From Enterococcus haemoperoxidus ATCC BAA-382 (lineage in GTDB: Bacteria; Bacillota; Bacilli; Lactobacillales; Enterococcaceae), in NCBI RefSeq assembly GCF_000407165.1, contig NZ_KE136479.1:321464-385463 (forward strand): a stretch of 64,000 bases of DNA, given 5' to 3'. A program made the translations under genes and the position numbers. Numbering within the stretch: the stretch's first letter is position 1; each line of letters opens with the position of its first letter. Shown piece after piece: positions 35,821 to 44,445 of the stretch. A model generated the notes under the pieces. That model did no database searches and was not told the origin of the DNA. It saw only the letters and a list, made by a program, of their open reading frames with translations.

Positions 35821-37553
35821 TAAAAAAACTGATCGCCAATATCGGTGTCTATAAAAAAGAAAGTATCATTACGCCGCTTTATGTAACTGGAGAAGTAATT
35901 TTAGATATCATTATCCCATTGGTTATGGCAATGATGATCGATAACGGCATCGAAAAAGGCGATACCAAAGCCATTTTGATGTATGGAGCAATTCTATTTG
36001 TTTGTGCCATCATTGCGTTATTTTTTGGTGCGATGTCAGGTCGCTATGCCGCCGTTGCTTCAGCTGGATTTGCGAAAAATTTACGAGATCAATTATTTGT
36101 TCGCATCCAAGGGTTTTCTTTTTCAAACATTGATCGTTTTTCAACGTCTAGCTTGATCACACGAATGACAACGGATGTGACCAATGTTCAAAATGCGTAT
36201 CAAATGATTATTCGACTTTTAGTCCGTAGTCCATTGATCATGATTTTTTCATTAGCGATGGCTTATAGTATCAACAAGGATCTGTCCTTGATTTATTTAG
36301 GTGTTGTACCGTTTTTGATGATCGGTTTAGCGCTAGTTATTTATTTTGCTCATCCTAATTTCAATAAAGTTTTTCGTATTTACGATAAATTAAATAACGT
36401 CGTTCAAGAAAATTTACAAGGAATTCGAGTCGTTAAATCTTATGTAAGAGAAGAACATGAAGACGAGAAATTTAGAACTGTTTCTAAAGATATTTACAAA
36501 ACTTTCTCAAAAGCTCAAAGTATTGTTGCGTTTAATAACCCTATTTTACAATTTGCAGTTTATACATGCATGTTGTTGATTTCTTGGTTAGGAGCGAAAT
36601 TTGTCGTAGGCAGTACATTGACTACTGGGGAATTAGTCAGCATGTTTACCTATACCATGCAGATTTTGATGAGCTTAAACATGCTATCAATGGTTTTTGT
36701 GATTGTACTTATTGCACGAACTTCAGCTGAGCGAATCACAGAAGTTTTATCGGAAGAAAGTGATTTGAAGAACAATGCCGATCCACTTTATGAAATTTCA
36801 GATGGCTCTGTTCGTTTTAACGATGTTTGTTTTAGCTATGCCAATGATCTTGAAAAACTAGCCTTGATGCATGCGAATATGGAAATCAAATCGGGTGAAG
36901 TGATCGGAATCGTTGGTGGAACGGGGAGTTCTAAATCAACTTTGGTTCAGCTGATCCCAAGACTATATGATGTCACACAAGGCTCTGTAGAAGTCGGTGG
37001 ACATGATGTACGGGAGTATGACCTAAAATCATTACGAGATCAAGTTAGTATGGTTTTACAAAATAACGTTTTGTTTACAGGAACCATTAAAGAAAATTTA
37101 CGTTGGGGAAATGAAGAGGCTACAGATGAAGACTTGATCAGAGTCTGTAAAATTGCTCAGGCGGATAGTTTTATTGAAGAATTTCCTGACAAATATGATA
37201 CGATGCTTTCCCAAGGTGGAAACAATGTATCTGGTGGACAAAAACAACGGCTATGTATTGCTCGTGCATTATTGAAAAAACCAAAAATTTTGATTTTAGA
37301 TGATTCGACAAGTGCGGTGGATACCAAAACAGATCGTTTGATTCGGGAAGGAATGCGCCAAGAAATTCCAGGAACGACAACCTTTATCATCGGACAACGT
37401 GTTTCTTCTGTTCAAGATTCTGATCGTATTATTGTGATGGATAAAGGCTTGATCGATGCCATCGGAACCCATGACGAATTACTTGCTACGAATCAAATAT
37501 ATCAAGAAGTCTATGAGTCTCAGGAGAAAGGATTTGGTGAAGAGAATGCGTGA
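35817..37553 (+). CDS. ABC exporter half-transporter, degenerate-site subunit (MarR operon)
   Basis: 578 aa: type I exporter membrane domain and ATPase. Walker A reads GGTGSSKST, signature VSGGQKQRLCIA, Walker B LILDDSTSAVD with Asp for the catalytic Glu, and the H-loop IIGQRVSSV lacks His. It is therefore the non-catalytic partner of the following gene, as in LmrCD/EfrAB-type drug exporters. Coupled to marR by overlap. Confidence 0.9.
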   Translation: MIKKLIANIGVYKKESIITPLYVTGEVILDIIIPLVMAMMIDNGIEKGDTKAILMYGAILFVCAIIALFFGAMSGRYAAVASAGFAKNLRDQLFVRIQGFSFSNIDRFSTSSLITRMTTDVTNVQNAYQMIIRLLVRSPLIMIFSLAMAYSINKDLSLIYLGVVPFLMIGLALVIYFAHPNFNKVFRIYDKLNNVVQENLQGIRVVKSYVREEHEDEKFRTVSKDIYKTFSKAQSIVAFNNPILQFAVYTCMLLISWLGAKFVVGSTLTTGELVSMFTYTMQILMSLNMLSMVFVIVLIARTSAERITEVLSEESDLKNNADPLYEISDGSVRFNDVCFSYANDLEKLALMHANMEIKSGEVIGIVGGTGSSKSTLVQLIPRLYDVTQGSVEVGGHDVREYDLKSLRDQVSMVLQNNVLFTGTIKENLRWGNEEATDEDLIRVCKIAQADSFIEEFPDKYDTMLSQGGNNVSGGQKQRLCIARALLKKPKILILDDSTSAVDTKTDRLIREGMRQEIPGTTTFIIGQRVSSVQDSDRIIVMDKGLIDAIGTHDELLATNQIYQEVYESQEKGFGEENA

Positions 37554-39435
37554 TGAACAAACAAAAGGGATTCGCAAAAGTCAAGATCCTTTGAAAACGC
37601 TAAAGCGACTGTTTTCATATATGGTTAAAAAATATAAGTTTCGTCTAGTATTGGTAATGATTCTCATTTTGCTAAGTACCTTCGCCAATGTTCGAGGCTC
37701 TTTATTCTTACAAGTTGTGATTGATGACTATATCACACCATTACTTGGACAAAGCAATCCTAATTTTTCTGGATTATTGAAGGCAATTACGACGATGGCG
37801 CTGATTTACGGCGTTGGGATCATTTCAAATTTAGGCTTTAATCTTATTATGGTTCGTATTAGTGAAGGAACACAAAAAACGATTCGAGATGAAATGTTTA
37901 CCCATCTAGAAACATTACCGATTCGTTATTTTGATTCAAATTCTGATGGGGATATTATGAGTCACTTTACCAATGATACGGATACCTTGAGGCAGATGAT
38001 TTCTCAAAGTATTCCTAATCTGATTGCCGCTGTAGTCAGCTTTATCAGTGTGTTTATTGCCATGTTTACCATCAGTGTGCCATTGACTTTAGTGGTGATC
38101 GTCTCTGTTTCTATAATGATCGTGACGATTCGAATGATCGCTGGGCGCAGTAGTCGTTATTTTGGCAAACAGCAACGGGATTTAGGAAGTGTAAATGGGT
38201 TTATTGAAGAAATCATGCATGGACAAAAAGTAGTGAAAATTTTTAATCACGAACCGCAAACAATCAAACAATTTAAAGTCATCAATGAGGAATTACGTCA
38301 GAGTGCTACTCAAGCGAATAAATATGCGAATAGTTTAATGCCGATCATGATGAATTTACTAAATATTCAATATGTACTTTTAGCGGTAGTCGGCGGCATT
38401 TTTTCTGTATATGGCGTTTCTGGTCTGACCATTGGGATGATCGCTTCTTTTCTTCAATTGAGTCGTTCATTAAATATGCCAATCAGCCAAGTCTCTCAAC
38501 AAATCAATTTTGTGATCATGGCGTTAGCAGGAGCTGACCGTATCTTTGATTTGATTGATGAAGAACCGGAAGTAGATGATGGTTATGTGACGTTGGTCAA
38601 TGTAAATCGTGAGTCAGGTACTCTTGTTGAAAGTGAAGCTAGAACGGGATTGTGGGCGTGGAAGCACCCTCATAACGATGGCACCGTTACGTATACTGAA
38701 TTAACTGGAGATGTACGCTTTGAAGATGTCTCATTTGGCTATACAGATAAGCAACGGGTATTAAAAGATATCAATCTATATGCCGAACCAGGTCAAAAAG
38801 TAGCTTTTGTAGGTGCAACTGGAGCCGGTAAAACAACGATCACGAACTTGATCAATCGGTTTTATGATATTCAAGAAGGTAAAATTCGCTATGATGGAAT
38901 CAATGTGAAAAAAATCAAGAAAAGTTCTTTACGAAGATCATTAGGGATTGTCTTACAGGATACTCATTTATTTACTGGCACGATTCGTGAGAACATTCGT
39001 TATGGAAAATTGAATGCATCGGATGATGATGTCATCAAAGCGGCTAAGTTAGCGAACGCTGAGGATTTTATCAATAATTTACCTAATAAATATGATACTG
39101 TAATCACAGGGGACGGTGACGGATTATCACAAGGACAACGCCAATTGTTGTCAATTGCGCGTGCTGCGATTGCTGATCCGCCAGTAATGATTTTGGATGA
39201 AGCAACTTCTAGTATCGATACAAGAACAGAAAAACATGTGCAAGCTGGTATGGATCGGTTGATGAAAGGCAGAACGGTATTCGTTATCGCCCATCGATTA
39301 TCGACGATTCAAAATTCAGATGCGATCATGGTAATGGATCATGGACGTATCATTGAACGAGGCAGTCATGAAGATTTGCTTGAAGAAAAAGGGATTTATC
39401 ATCAACTCTATACAGGCAAAGTTGAGCTTTCATAA
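37537..39435 (+). CDS. ABC exporter half-transporter, canonical-site subunit (MarR operon)
   Basis: About 632 aa from the GTG at 37537, 10 bp after AGGAG; the ATG at 37546 is an alternative, and the frame open to 37456 lies inside the previous gene. Walker A GATGAGKTT, signature LSQGQRQLLSIA, Walker B MILDEATSSID with Glu, H-loop IAHRLSTI. A 30-40 residue insert precedes the ATPase domain (about VNRESGTLVESEARTGLWAW), longer than in the 10.3 kb homologue. Forms the hydrolysing half of the pair. Confidence 0.9.
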   Translation: MKRMRDEQTKGIRKSQDPLKTLKRLFSYMVKKYKFRLVLVMILILLSTFANVRGSLFLQVVIDDYITPLLGQSNPNFSGLLKAITTMALIYGVGIISNLGFNLIMVRISEGTQKTIRDEMFTHLETLPIRYFDSNSDGDIMSHFTNDTDTLRQMISQSIPNLIAAVVSFISVFIAMFTISVPLTLVVIVSVSIMIVTIRMIAGRSSRYFGKQQRDLGSVNGFIEEIMHGQKVVKIFNHEPQTIKQFKVINEELRQSATQANKYANSLMPIMMNLLNIQYVLLAVVGGIFSVYGVSGLTIGMIASFLQLSRSLNMPISQVSQQINFVIMALAGADRIFDLIDEEPEVDDGYVTLVNVNRESGTLVESEARTGLWAWKHPHNDGTVTYTELTGDVRFEDVSFGYTDKQRVLKDINLYAEPGQKVAFVGATGAGKTTITNLINRFYDIQEGKIRYDGINVKKIKKSSLRRSLGIVLQDTHLFTGTIRENIRYGKLNASDDDVIKAAKLANAEDFINNLPNKYDTVITGDGDGLSQGQRQLLSIARAAIADPPVMILDEATSSIDTRTEKHVQAGMDRLMKGRTVFVIAHRLSTIQNSDAIMVMDHGRIIERGSHEDLLEEKGIYHQLYTGKVELS

Positions 39436-39442
39436 CAGCAAT

Positions 39443-39477
39443 AAAAAACACCAACCATAAAATGGTTGGTGTTTTTT
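39443..39477. terminator. Terminator after the marR-ABC operon
   Basis: AACACCAACCA and TGGTTGGTGTT stem with a 4-base loop, A run before and T6 after; could also serve the minus-strand tRNA. Confidence 0.92.
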
Positions 39478-39496
39478 GATATGAACGTTTAAATAA

Positions 39497-39570
39497 TACG
39501 CCAAGAGAGATTCGAACTCCCGACCGCTCGCTTAGAAGGCGAGTGCTCTATCCAGCTGAGCTATTGGCGC
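39497..39570 (-). tRNA. tRNA-Arg (anticodon UCU)
   Basis: The minus strand folds as a full cloverleaf: acceptor GCGCCAA with TTGGCGT (a G-U at pair 1-72), anticodon stem CTCGC/GCGAG around the loop CTTCTAA (anticodon TCT, reading AGA), and the T-arm with GGTTCGAATC-type TTCGAAT. No CCA is encoded. Lies between convergent neighbours; no sign of an integration event here. Confidence 0.95.
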
Positions 39571-39690
39571 AAAATGTTAAGGCAACAGAATTTATTATAA
39601 TGAAGATACATAACAAAGTCAATCATAAATTAGAAATAACAACAAAAAAATTTAAAAAGAAGTTTGTAGGAGAGAAAAGGCAAGTTTTCG

Positions 39691-39719
39691 TTGACTCAGT
39701 ATTCTTATTTTGATACAAT
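39691..39719 (+). promoter_or_regulatory. Promoter of the rplU operon
   Basis: TTGACT (39691-39696), 17 bp, TACAAT (39714-39719): a near-consensus vegetative promoter about 120 bp ahead of rplU, leaving room for the leader RNA. Confidence 0.85.
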
Positions 39720-39724
39720 ATTAA

Positions 39725-39832
39725 TGTTGTAATTGTGGACTCCACAGCTACAACCGCACAGAACAAGTTTTTAAGCATGACACTAGTCATCACTTGGGAT
39801 GGCGAGTCTAAGTCTAGAAGAAGGAGGTGCTG
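39725..39832 (+). ncRNA. Ribosomal protein L21 leader
   Basis: The transcribed leader between the promoter and rplU has the paired blocks expected for the Firmicute L21 leader (GTGGACTCCAC at about 39734-39744 and GGCGAGTCTAAGTCTAGAAG near the ribosome site) and lies exactly upstream of rplU. Likely autoregulated by L21. Boundaries are approximate. Confidence 0.65.
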
Positions 39833-39838
39833 TATAGC

Positions 39839-40147
39839 ATGTACGCAATTATCAAAACTGGTGGTAAACAAGTAAAAGTTGAGGTAGGTCAAGCAATTTA
39901 CGTTGAAAAATTAGACGTAGAAGCTGGCGAAAAAGTTGTTTTTGACGAAGTTATCTTAGTGGGTGGCGAATCTACAAAAGTAGGAGCTCCAACTGTAGCA
40001 GGTGCAACTGTCGAAGGAACTGTAGAAAAACACGGCAAACAAAAGAAAGTCGTGACTTTCAAATACAAACCTAAAAAACACACTCACCGCAAACAAGGTC
40101 ACCGTCAACCATATACAAAAGTTGTAATCAACGCAATCAACGCATAA
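39839..40147 (+). CDS. rplU: 50S ribosomal protein L21
   Basis: 102 aa, the standard length, beginning [18 protein letters not shown] and ending with the basic [19 protein letters not shown]. Start at 39839 after AAGGAGG; an in-frame upstream ATG at 39827 lies against the ribosome site. First of the rplU-prp-rpmA operon. Confidence 0.97.
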   Translation: MYAIIKTGGKQVKVEVGQAIYVEKLDVEAGEKVVFDEVILVGGESTKVGAPTVAGATVEGTVEKHGKQKKVVTFKYKPKKHTHRKQGHRQPYTKVVINAINA

Positions 40148-40181
40148 TTCTTTTAAGTTGCATAGGAAAGAAGGCCTATCA

Positions 40182-40526
40182 ATGATTAAAAGTTCTTTTA
40201 AACGAAATGGCGCAGGCCAAATCGTTTCATTTGAAGTCTCGGGGCATGCTGAATCAGGTCCATATGGCAGTGATATCGTTTGTGCAGCAGTGTCTGCTTT
40301 AACGATCAGTACCGTCAATGGTATCGATGCTTTAGCTGGATTTGAACCGATTGTTGAAACCAACGAAGATGAAGGTGGTTACCTTTATGTTGAAGTGATT
40401 TCAAATGCTAATCAGGAACAAACTAACATTGCCCAAATTCTCTTGGAAAACCTTTTATTAGGTCTACAAGCAGTCGAGCAAGAAAATCTTGATTTTATTC
40501 AAGTCAAAACCATAAATGAAAAATAG
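40182..40526 (+). CDS. prp: Ribosomal-processing cysteine protease Prp
   Basis: 114 aa. Prp removes the N-terminal extension of L27 in Firmicutes. The catalytic pair is visible as H22 (SGHAESG) and C34 (DIVCAAVSAL), at the same positions as in S. aureus Prp. The start at 40182 follows a weak AAAGAAGG; the longer frame from 40158 is not needed. Sits between rplU and rpmA as usual. Confidence 0.95.
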   Translation: MIKSSFKRNGAGQIVSFEVSGHAESGPYGSDIVCAAVSALTISTVNGIDALAGFEPIVETNEDEGGYLYVEVISNANQEQTNIAQILLENLLLGLQAVEQENLDFIQVKTINEK

Positions 40527-40538
40527 GAGGTGCAGACT

Positions 40539-40826
40539 ATGTTATTAAACATGAATTTACAATTATTCGCCCACAAAAAAGGTGGAGGTTCTACTTCCAA
40601 CGGACGTGATTCAGAATCTAAACGCTTAGGTGCTAAAAGCGCTGACGGACAAACAGTAACTGGTGGATCAATTTTATACCGTCAACGCGGAACTAAAATT
40701 TACCCAGGTGCTAACGTAGGTATTGGCGGAGATGACACTTTATTTGCTAAAGTAGACGGTGTAGTACGTTTCGAACGTAAAGGCCGTGACAAAAAACAAG
40801 TGTCTGTTTACCCAGTAGCTCAATAA
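40539..40826 (+). CDS. rpmA: 50S ribosomal protein L27 with Prp-cleaved leader
   Basis: 95 aa. Begins with the leader [10 protein letters not shown] followed by [21 protein letters not shown], so cleavage after Phe exposes AHKKGG, which reaches the peptidyl-transferase centre. Start at 40539 after GGAGGTGCAGACT. The last 27 coding/stop bases are repeated exactly at 44.35 kb, marking this 3' end as an integration target. Confidence 0.97.
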   Translation: MLLNMNLQLFAHKKGGGSTSNGRDSESKRLGAKSADGQTVTGGSILYRQRGTKIYPGANVGIGGDDTLFAKVDGVVRFERKGRDKKQVSVYPVAQ

Positions 40827-40827
40827 T
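40800..40827. repeat. Attachment-site repeat at the 3' end of rpmA (left copy)
   Basis: 28 bases (GTGTCTGTTTAC...GCTCAATAAT) covering the end and stop of rpmA are found unchanged at 44346-44373. A shared core within a gene's 3' end is the mark of tyrosine-integrase insertion. Confidence 0.8.
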
Positions 40828-40841
40828 AATTGAACTAATCG

Positions 40842-40880
40842 GCTCTATCCCTTGTATGGCAAAGGGTAGGGCTTTTTTTG
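40842..40880 (+). terminator. Terminator after rpmA
   Basis: GCTCTATCCCTT pairs with AAGGGTAGGGC, followed by T7. A diverged copy follows the duplicated rpmA end at 44.38-44.43 kb. Confidence 0.85.
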
Positions 40881-40939
40881 CTCTTTGTCAACTAATGTTG
40901 GTAAAGAAAATCCAAAGAATTAAATCGATTAGTATGATT

Positions 40940-40968
40940 CCTAGAGGAACTTTCCTCTAGGTTTTTTA
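40940..40968 (-). terminator. Hairpin at the end of the transposase remnant
   Basis: CCTAGAGGAA and TTCCTCTAGG form a perfect 10 bp stem. It has T-rich sequence on the plus-strand side, and it lies beyond the 3' end of the minus-strand transposase remnant. Confidence 0.6.
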
Positions 40969-41712
40969 TTTTGTTGAAAAAGAATCGTACCAAAACATAA
41001 AGAAATTCTCAACTTGAAATTGTAAAAGCTACGAAAGCCGTATGGATTTCTTTTCAACACTTTAATATGATTATTTAAACATTCTAATGGTCCATTAGAA
41101 TAAGGCAATTCTAGCGCATTTTTAATTTCATTTTGGTACTTCTTAAAAGTACCAATAGTCATTTGATAGTAGGAAGGAAGACGGCGGAAATCTTCGTCTA
41201 ATAGTGTATGAAACCGATCAAAATCTCTTGTCTGTACGGCATAAAGAATGTCCTGTGGCCACTTTTCAATTCGTCATCATACGCAAGTAATCGATCAACG
41301 ACTTCTGTTTCAGTTAAAAAAGATAAAGATACTTTTTCAGTCAGTAAAGAAGTAATTTTATATCTGACATGATTCGCAATCGAATGTCTTGAACGGACAA
41401 ATTAACTTTGTGTGGTCCAATGGGTTTGACAGTTTTTACAGGTATAGCACTGCTTTTTTAGACGCATAATCATTGGCATATGATTGTATTGTTCAAAACG
41501 TATAATGGTTTCTTTCTTGCCATTTTTAACCACAATCGATTTCCCATTCCCATCTACCACTGAATAACCACATTTCTACAGGCATATGGAGCAGGTGAGA
41601 GAACAGCATTGACGATCAATGTCTTTGTATTCTGAAAAGTCTCGTAAGTGACCTCATTAATCATCAAATCTTTATCTGTCAATCGTAGCATTTTTTTGAT
41701 AGAATCATTCAT
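40962..41712 (-). pseudogene. ISL3-family transposase remnant
   Basis: The C-terminal part survives as a clear frame (40941-41162) with NALELPYSNGPLECLNNHIK and AYGFRSFYNF-type NPYGFRSFYNFKLRISL, diagnostic of ISL3 DDE transposases. Further upstream the same strand keeps matching fragments up to an ATG near 41710 (reading NDSIKKMLRL), but stops and frame changes break it. It is inactive. Inverted terminal repeats are not clear by eye. Confidence 0.8.
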
Positions 41713-41885
41713 ATAGCATATCGTCCTCTCAGTTGTTTATTTTGCGGTGATTTGATCATACTAGAGAATGATATGTTTTTTAATATCTAAAATGAAAATG
41801 GGACTGAAGAATTAATTCTGATTCATCAGTCCCATAAATTATAGAGCCCTTTTTTTGTTTGGAATAAACAGCACTTGAATGCCGT

Positions 41886-42446
41886 CTACTAAAAATTAGC
41901 AAATTGAGCCAGTTTTTCTGCAGTAGCATTTTTTGTTTGTCACTAAGGTGAGTATAAATTGAGTTGGTCATTTCTAGGCTAGCATGCCCTATTCGTTCTT
42001 GTACTTCTTTCATTAGTATGCCACCGACCATGGGTACTAATGTTAGGTAATGAAACGAAATTAGCTAATCGAGCAGAGCGTTGATACAGTGCTTGCCTAT
42101 TTGAGTAATTGTTTGTCATAATCGGAAAATATGATGTTCTTATTCTTGATTCCATTCTAAAAAAAAACTATTTTTGCCTTAGTTGCCATTTCTTCAGTAC
42201 TACACAAGTTTTGTCATCAAGAGAAATGGTCCTATTAGGTGATTTGTCTTTGGCGGAAAAAGATCATAACCTTTTCTCGTTTTAGATAATATCTTGTTTA
42301 TGGTTAACATCTTACTGTTGAAATCAAATATCATTCCAACTCAAAGCCAACGCTTCACCACATCTAATACCAGTAAAAGCTAAAGTCCTGTATATTGTAT
42401 AATCCCACTCAGCAAAATATTTGTAGAGTAATTTATCATTTTTTAC
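41886..42446 (-). pseudogene. Tyrosine integrase remnant 1 (C-terminal part)
   Basis: On the minus strand, shifted frames give EWDYTIYRTLAFTGIRCGEA with LALSWNDI, then TINKILSKTRKGYD and PPKTN, then VQERIGHASLEMTNSIYTHL, the conserved RxxR and HxLR-end/Tyr regions of phage and ICE integrases. Several frameshifts and stops; the N-terminal half is missing. Located next to the rpmA attachment site, as expected for an element that integrates there. Paralogous to the remnant at 44.45-44.99 kb. Confidence 0.82.
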
Positions 42447-42469
42447 TTGCTTTACTTTGTGATTCAGTA

Positions 42470-42731
42470 CCACAAAATCCAGGCGTTAGAGTCAGCATGA
42501 GCGATACATTTTATCCTGACAGACGGTTAGCAGCCAGCGCAGATACAAATCCGGACGGTAATGTAAGCCCAGCGTTAGACTATTACAATGCAGGCATGGC
42601 AACCCCCATATGATGGCTAATGGTTATCTTGGATCAGTTACGTTGCTAGAAGCGGTAAACGTAACTATGTTGCTGTTGGTACTGATGATGGATGCATCGA
42701 TATAACATGGGGTAGGGGTTTCTTTAATTAA
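42470..42731 (+). pseudogene. Remnant of a phage endolysin wall-binding domain
   Basis: Reading frame 1 gives RVSMSDTFYPDRRLAASADT and NPDGNVSPALDYYNAGMATP, then a shift leads to YVARSGKRNYVAVGTDDG and ITWGRGFFN with a stop at 42731. This is like the C-terminal repeat domain of Gram-positive phage amidases/bacteriocin-like hydrolases. No start or ribosome site precedes it and it follows directly on the truncated integrase, so it is a broken end of a larger gene. Confidence 0.6.
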
Positions 42732-42828
42732 ACAGGAGTTACCACATTTGTATAAAATAGTGTTAACTAGGTATACTTGGTTGTAAAAATCAATCAATTG
42801 TTGTGAAATAGTTTTAAAAAGAGCAACT

Positions 42829-43095
42829 TCATTTTTTTGAAGTTGCTCTTTTTTTTAGAAAGAATGAGTAAGCTAACCATGCACTTAAAGATATAAATAA
42901 AATTTCACTAGCTTTTATAAGCAACTTACCTAGATCAAAATTAATAGAAAATTGTTTCTGTAGCTCAATCATCTCTTCTAGCTTTAAAGTTTCAGGGTCT
43001 TGCATTGGAAGGAAATTCAGTGTTAAGATATTTCCTATTATCCACATTAAAAAAATAACAAAATATAAATTTTTTATTTTTTTGTTATCAGTCAT
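42829..43095 (-). CDS. Small two-segment membrane protein paired with a secreted protein
   Basis: 88 aa from the ATG at 43095 (8 bp after AAAGGTGG; the GTG at 43107 lies within that site). Two hydrophobic segments: NLYFVIFLMWIIGNILTLNF and LLIKASEILFISLSAWLAYSFF, split by an acidic loop, with a basic C-terminus. No family recognised. It directly follows the secreted 280-aa protein on the same transcript, an order often seen for a secreted toxin or bacteriocin-like protein followed by its membrane immunity protein, but that is inference. Confidence 0.7.
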   Translation of the reverse strand: MTDNKKIKNLYFVIFLMWIIGNILTLNFLPMQDPETLKLEEMIELQKQFSINFDLGKLLIKASEILFISLSAWLAYSFFLKKRATSKK

Positions 43096-43109
43096 GACAA
43101 CAGCCACCT

Positions 43110-43952
43110 TTATCTAGACATTGTTCTGACAATCTCAATTTTATAAGGTTTAATTGCACCTAAGGTTTGTGCAAATACACAATAGTTATTTCCAAATGCT
43201 ACGCCAAAATTTTTGCTGTATCCATTCAACTCCCATTTGAAGTCGAAGATATCCGTCACTTTAACAGTAGTAAAATAGTTTCCGTTTGCTTGTCTTTTAT
43301 AAGATACGGTGTATGAGACACCTCTTAATGCTGTATACAAGTGACCTCCAGGGAAAGTATGCGTGCCCGAAAATGAACCAGAAGCTCTACCTCCTCTGAA
43401 AGCCTCAGCCTTTAAACGTCCATAGTAAGAAGTCATAAGACTTTCGCTATCCACCATTCTTGCCCAAGTATCATCTTTATTATAATAAGTTGCTGGTGTG
43501 TAATTAGATCCAATTTTGTTCAATGGCACTATTGCTCGTCTCATGTAGTTAGCAGTTTGCCAATGACCAACTCGATCAACTATGGCAATTCCTACTTTAT
43601 ATGCTGCGATAGCTGCCGGGTACGGTGTAACAACTCTACTTTGCGGAAGGGTATCTAAACTTTCTACTTCACTCTCTAATTTTTCATCTTGGTCTGAGTC
43701 GTAATTTTCTAATTCAATTAGTGCAGATTTCAAAAATGAGTTGAAATCTTCAGCAGAATCATTTTCCGATGGAGCCTCGTAGTACATCTCAATAGTGCTA
43801 TCAATGTAGTCTTTATTTGCAGGTTCTGATGCTGTAAGTTCTGCAATTAAATTGTTGTTCTCCTCATTAATTTCAAATTTTTCTTGTGCTTCTGCTATAG
43901 TTCCCAAACTTAATGCACAAAAAATCCCAAACACTAAAATAATTTTTTTCAT
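43110..43952 (-). CDS. Secreted protein of unknown function, possible exotoxin-like or bacteriocin-like
   Basis: 280 aa. Signal peptide MKKIILVFGIFCALSLGTIA, cleavage near AEAQ. An acidic, Glu/Asp/Ser-rich stretch to about residue 105 resembles a pro-region. The C-terminal about 170 residues form a basic, aromatic-rich domain (YPAAIAAYKVGIAIVDRVGHWQ, then SFSGTHTFPGGHLYTALRG and VTDIFDFKWELNGYSK) with one Cys near the end. I do not recognise the family. The start follows AAGGGGGAATTGGT and a vegetative promoter. In the accessory island between the two rpmA-end repeats, so probably acquired. Confidence 0.8.
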   Translation of the reverse strand: MKKIILVFGIFCALSLGTIAEAQEKFEINEENNNLIAELTASEPANKDYIDSTIEMYYEAPSENDSAEDFNSFLKSALIELENYDSDQDEKLESEVESLDTLPQSRVVTPYPAAIAAYKVGIAIVDRVGHWQTANYMRRAIVPLNKIGSNYTPATYYNKDDTWARMVDSESLMTSYYGRLKAEAFRGGRASGSFSGTHTFPGGHLYTALRGVSYTVSYKRQANGNYFTTVKVTDIFDFKWELNGYSKNFGVAFGNNYCVFAQTLGAIKPYKIEIVRTMSR

Positions 43953-43975
43953 ACCAATTCCCCCTTTTTTATATT

Positions 43976-44012
43976 TAAAAGTATATTATGTTAAACTCTT
44001 AGTGTCAAATGC
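43976..44012 (-). promoter_or_regulatory. Promoter of the secreted-protein gene
   Basis: On the minus strand TTGACA, 17 bp, TATACT, a near-perfect vegetative promoter about 30 bp before the ribosome site. Unlike the tail and endolysin promoters it has a consensus -35. Confidence 0.75.
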
Positions 44013-44345
44013 TGATTTTACTACATAGTTTTTCGATTCTTCGTTCAACTTCAACAACCTATACAACTCTGCAGCATCTTGAAAACATTAAAACTCCCAC
44101 CGTACAGCACTGTACTCACTAACCATCTAGTGCAATTATTTGATCCATAATCCCCCTTTACGTATAGATACGTAGAAGAGGGAAGAAAATTATTTTATTT
44201 CGTTGAAAACAAAAAGATTATTCCTATAAAATGACCATACTTTTGAATAAAACCAACTTAAAATAGAAAACGTAAATTATTAAAAAAACTGATACACGGC
44301 GTTTTAAAATTTGGTAGATCAAACTAGCAGCACTAGACTTTAAAA

Positions 44346-44373
44346 GTGTCTGTTTACCCAGTAGCTCAATAAT
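44346..44373. repeat. Attachment-site repeat (right copy of the rpmA 3' end)
   Basis: Identical over 28 bases to 40800-40827. A diverged copy of the downstream rpmA terminator follows (GGCTCTATCCTTTATG...GGGTAGGGC), so the repeat extends beyond a minimal att core to about 75 bp of related sequence. Confidence 0.8.
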
Positions 44374-44445
44374 TTTTGAATTGAATGGCTCTATCCTTTA
44401 TGTAATAGGGGGTAGGGCTTTTTTTTGTTAAACAAACACTTGAAT

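Noticed and set aside
39497-39570. tRNA-Arg as an integration site for the tail module or island
   Set aside because: No duplicate of the tRNA end is seen nearby, and the tail operon is separated from it by the marR-ABC operon; the repeat evidence points to rpmA instead.
42395-42613. 72-codon open frame read as a small gene
   Set aside because: No ribosome site, and the sequence runs from the end of an integrase remnant into a frame-shifted lysin domain; it is a chance fusion of two broken genes.
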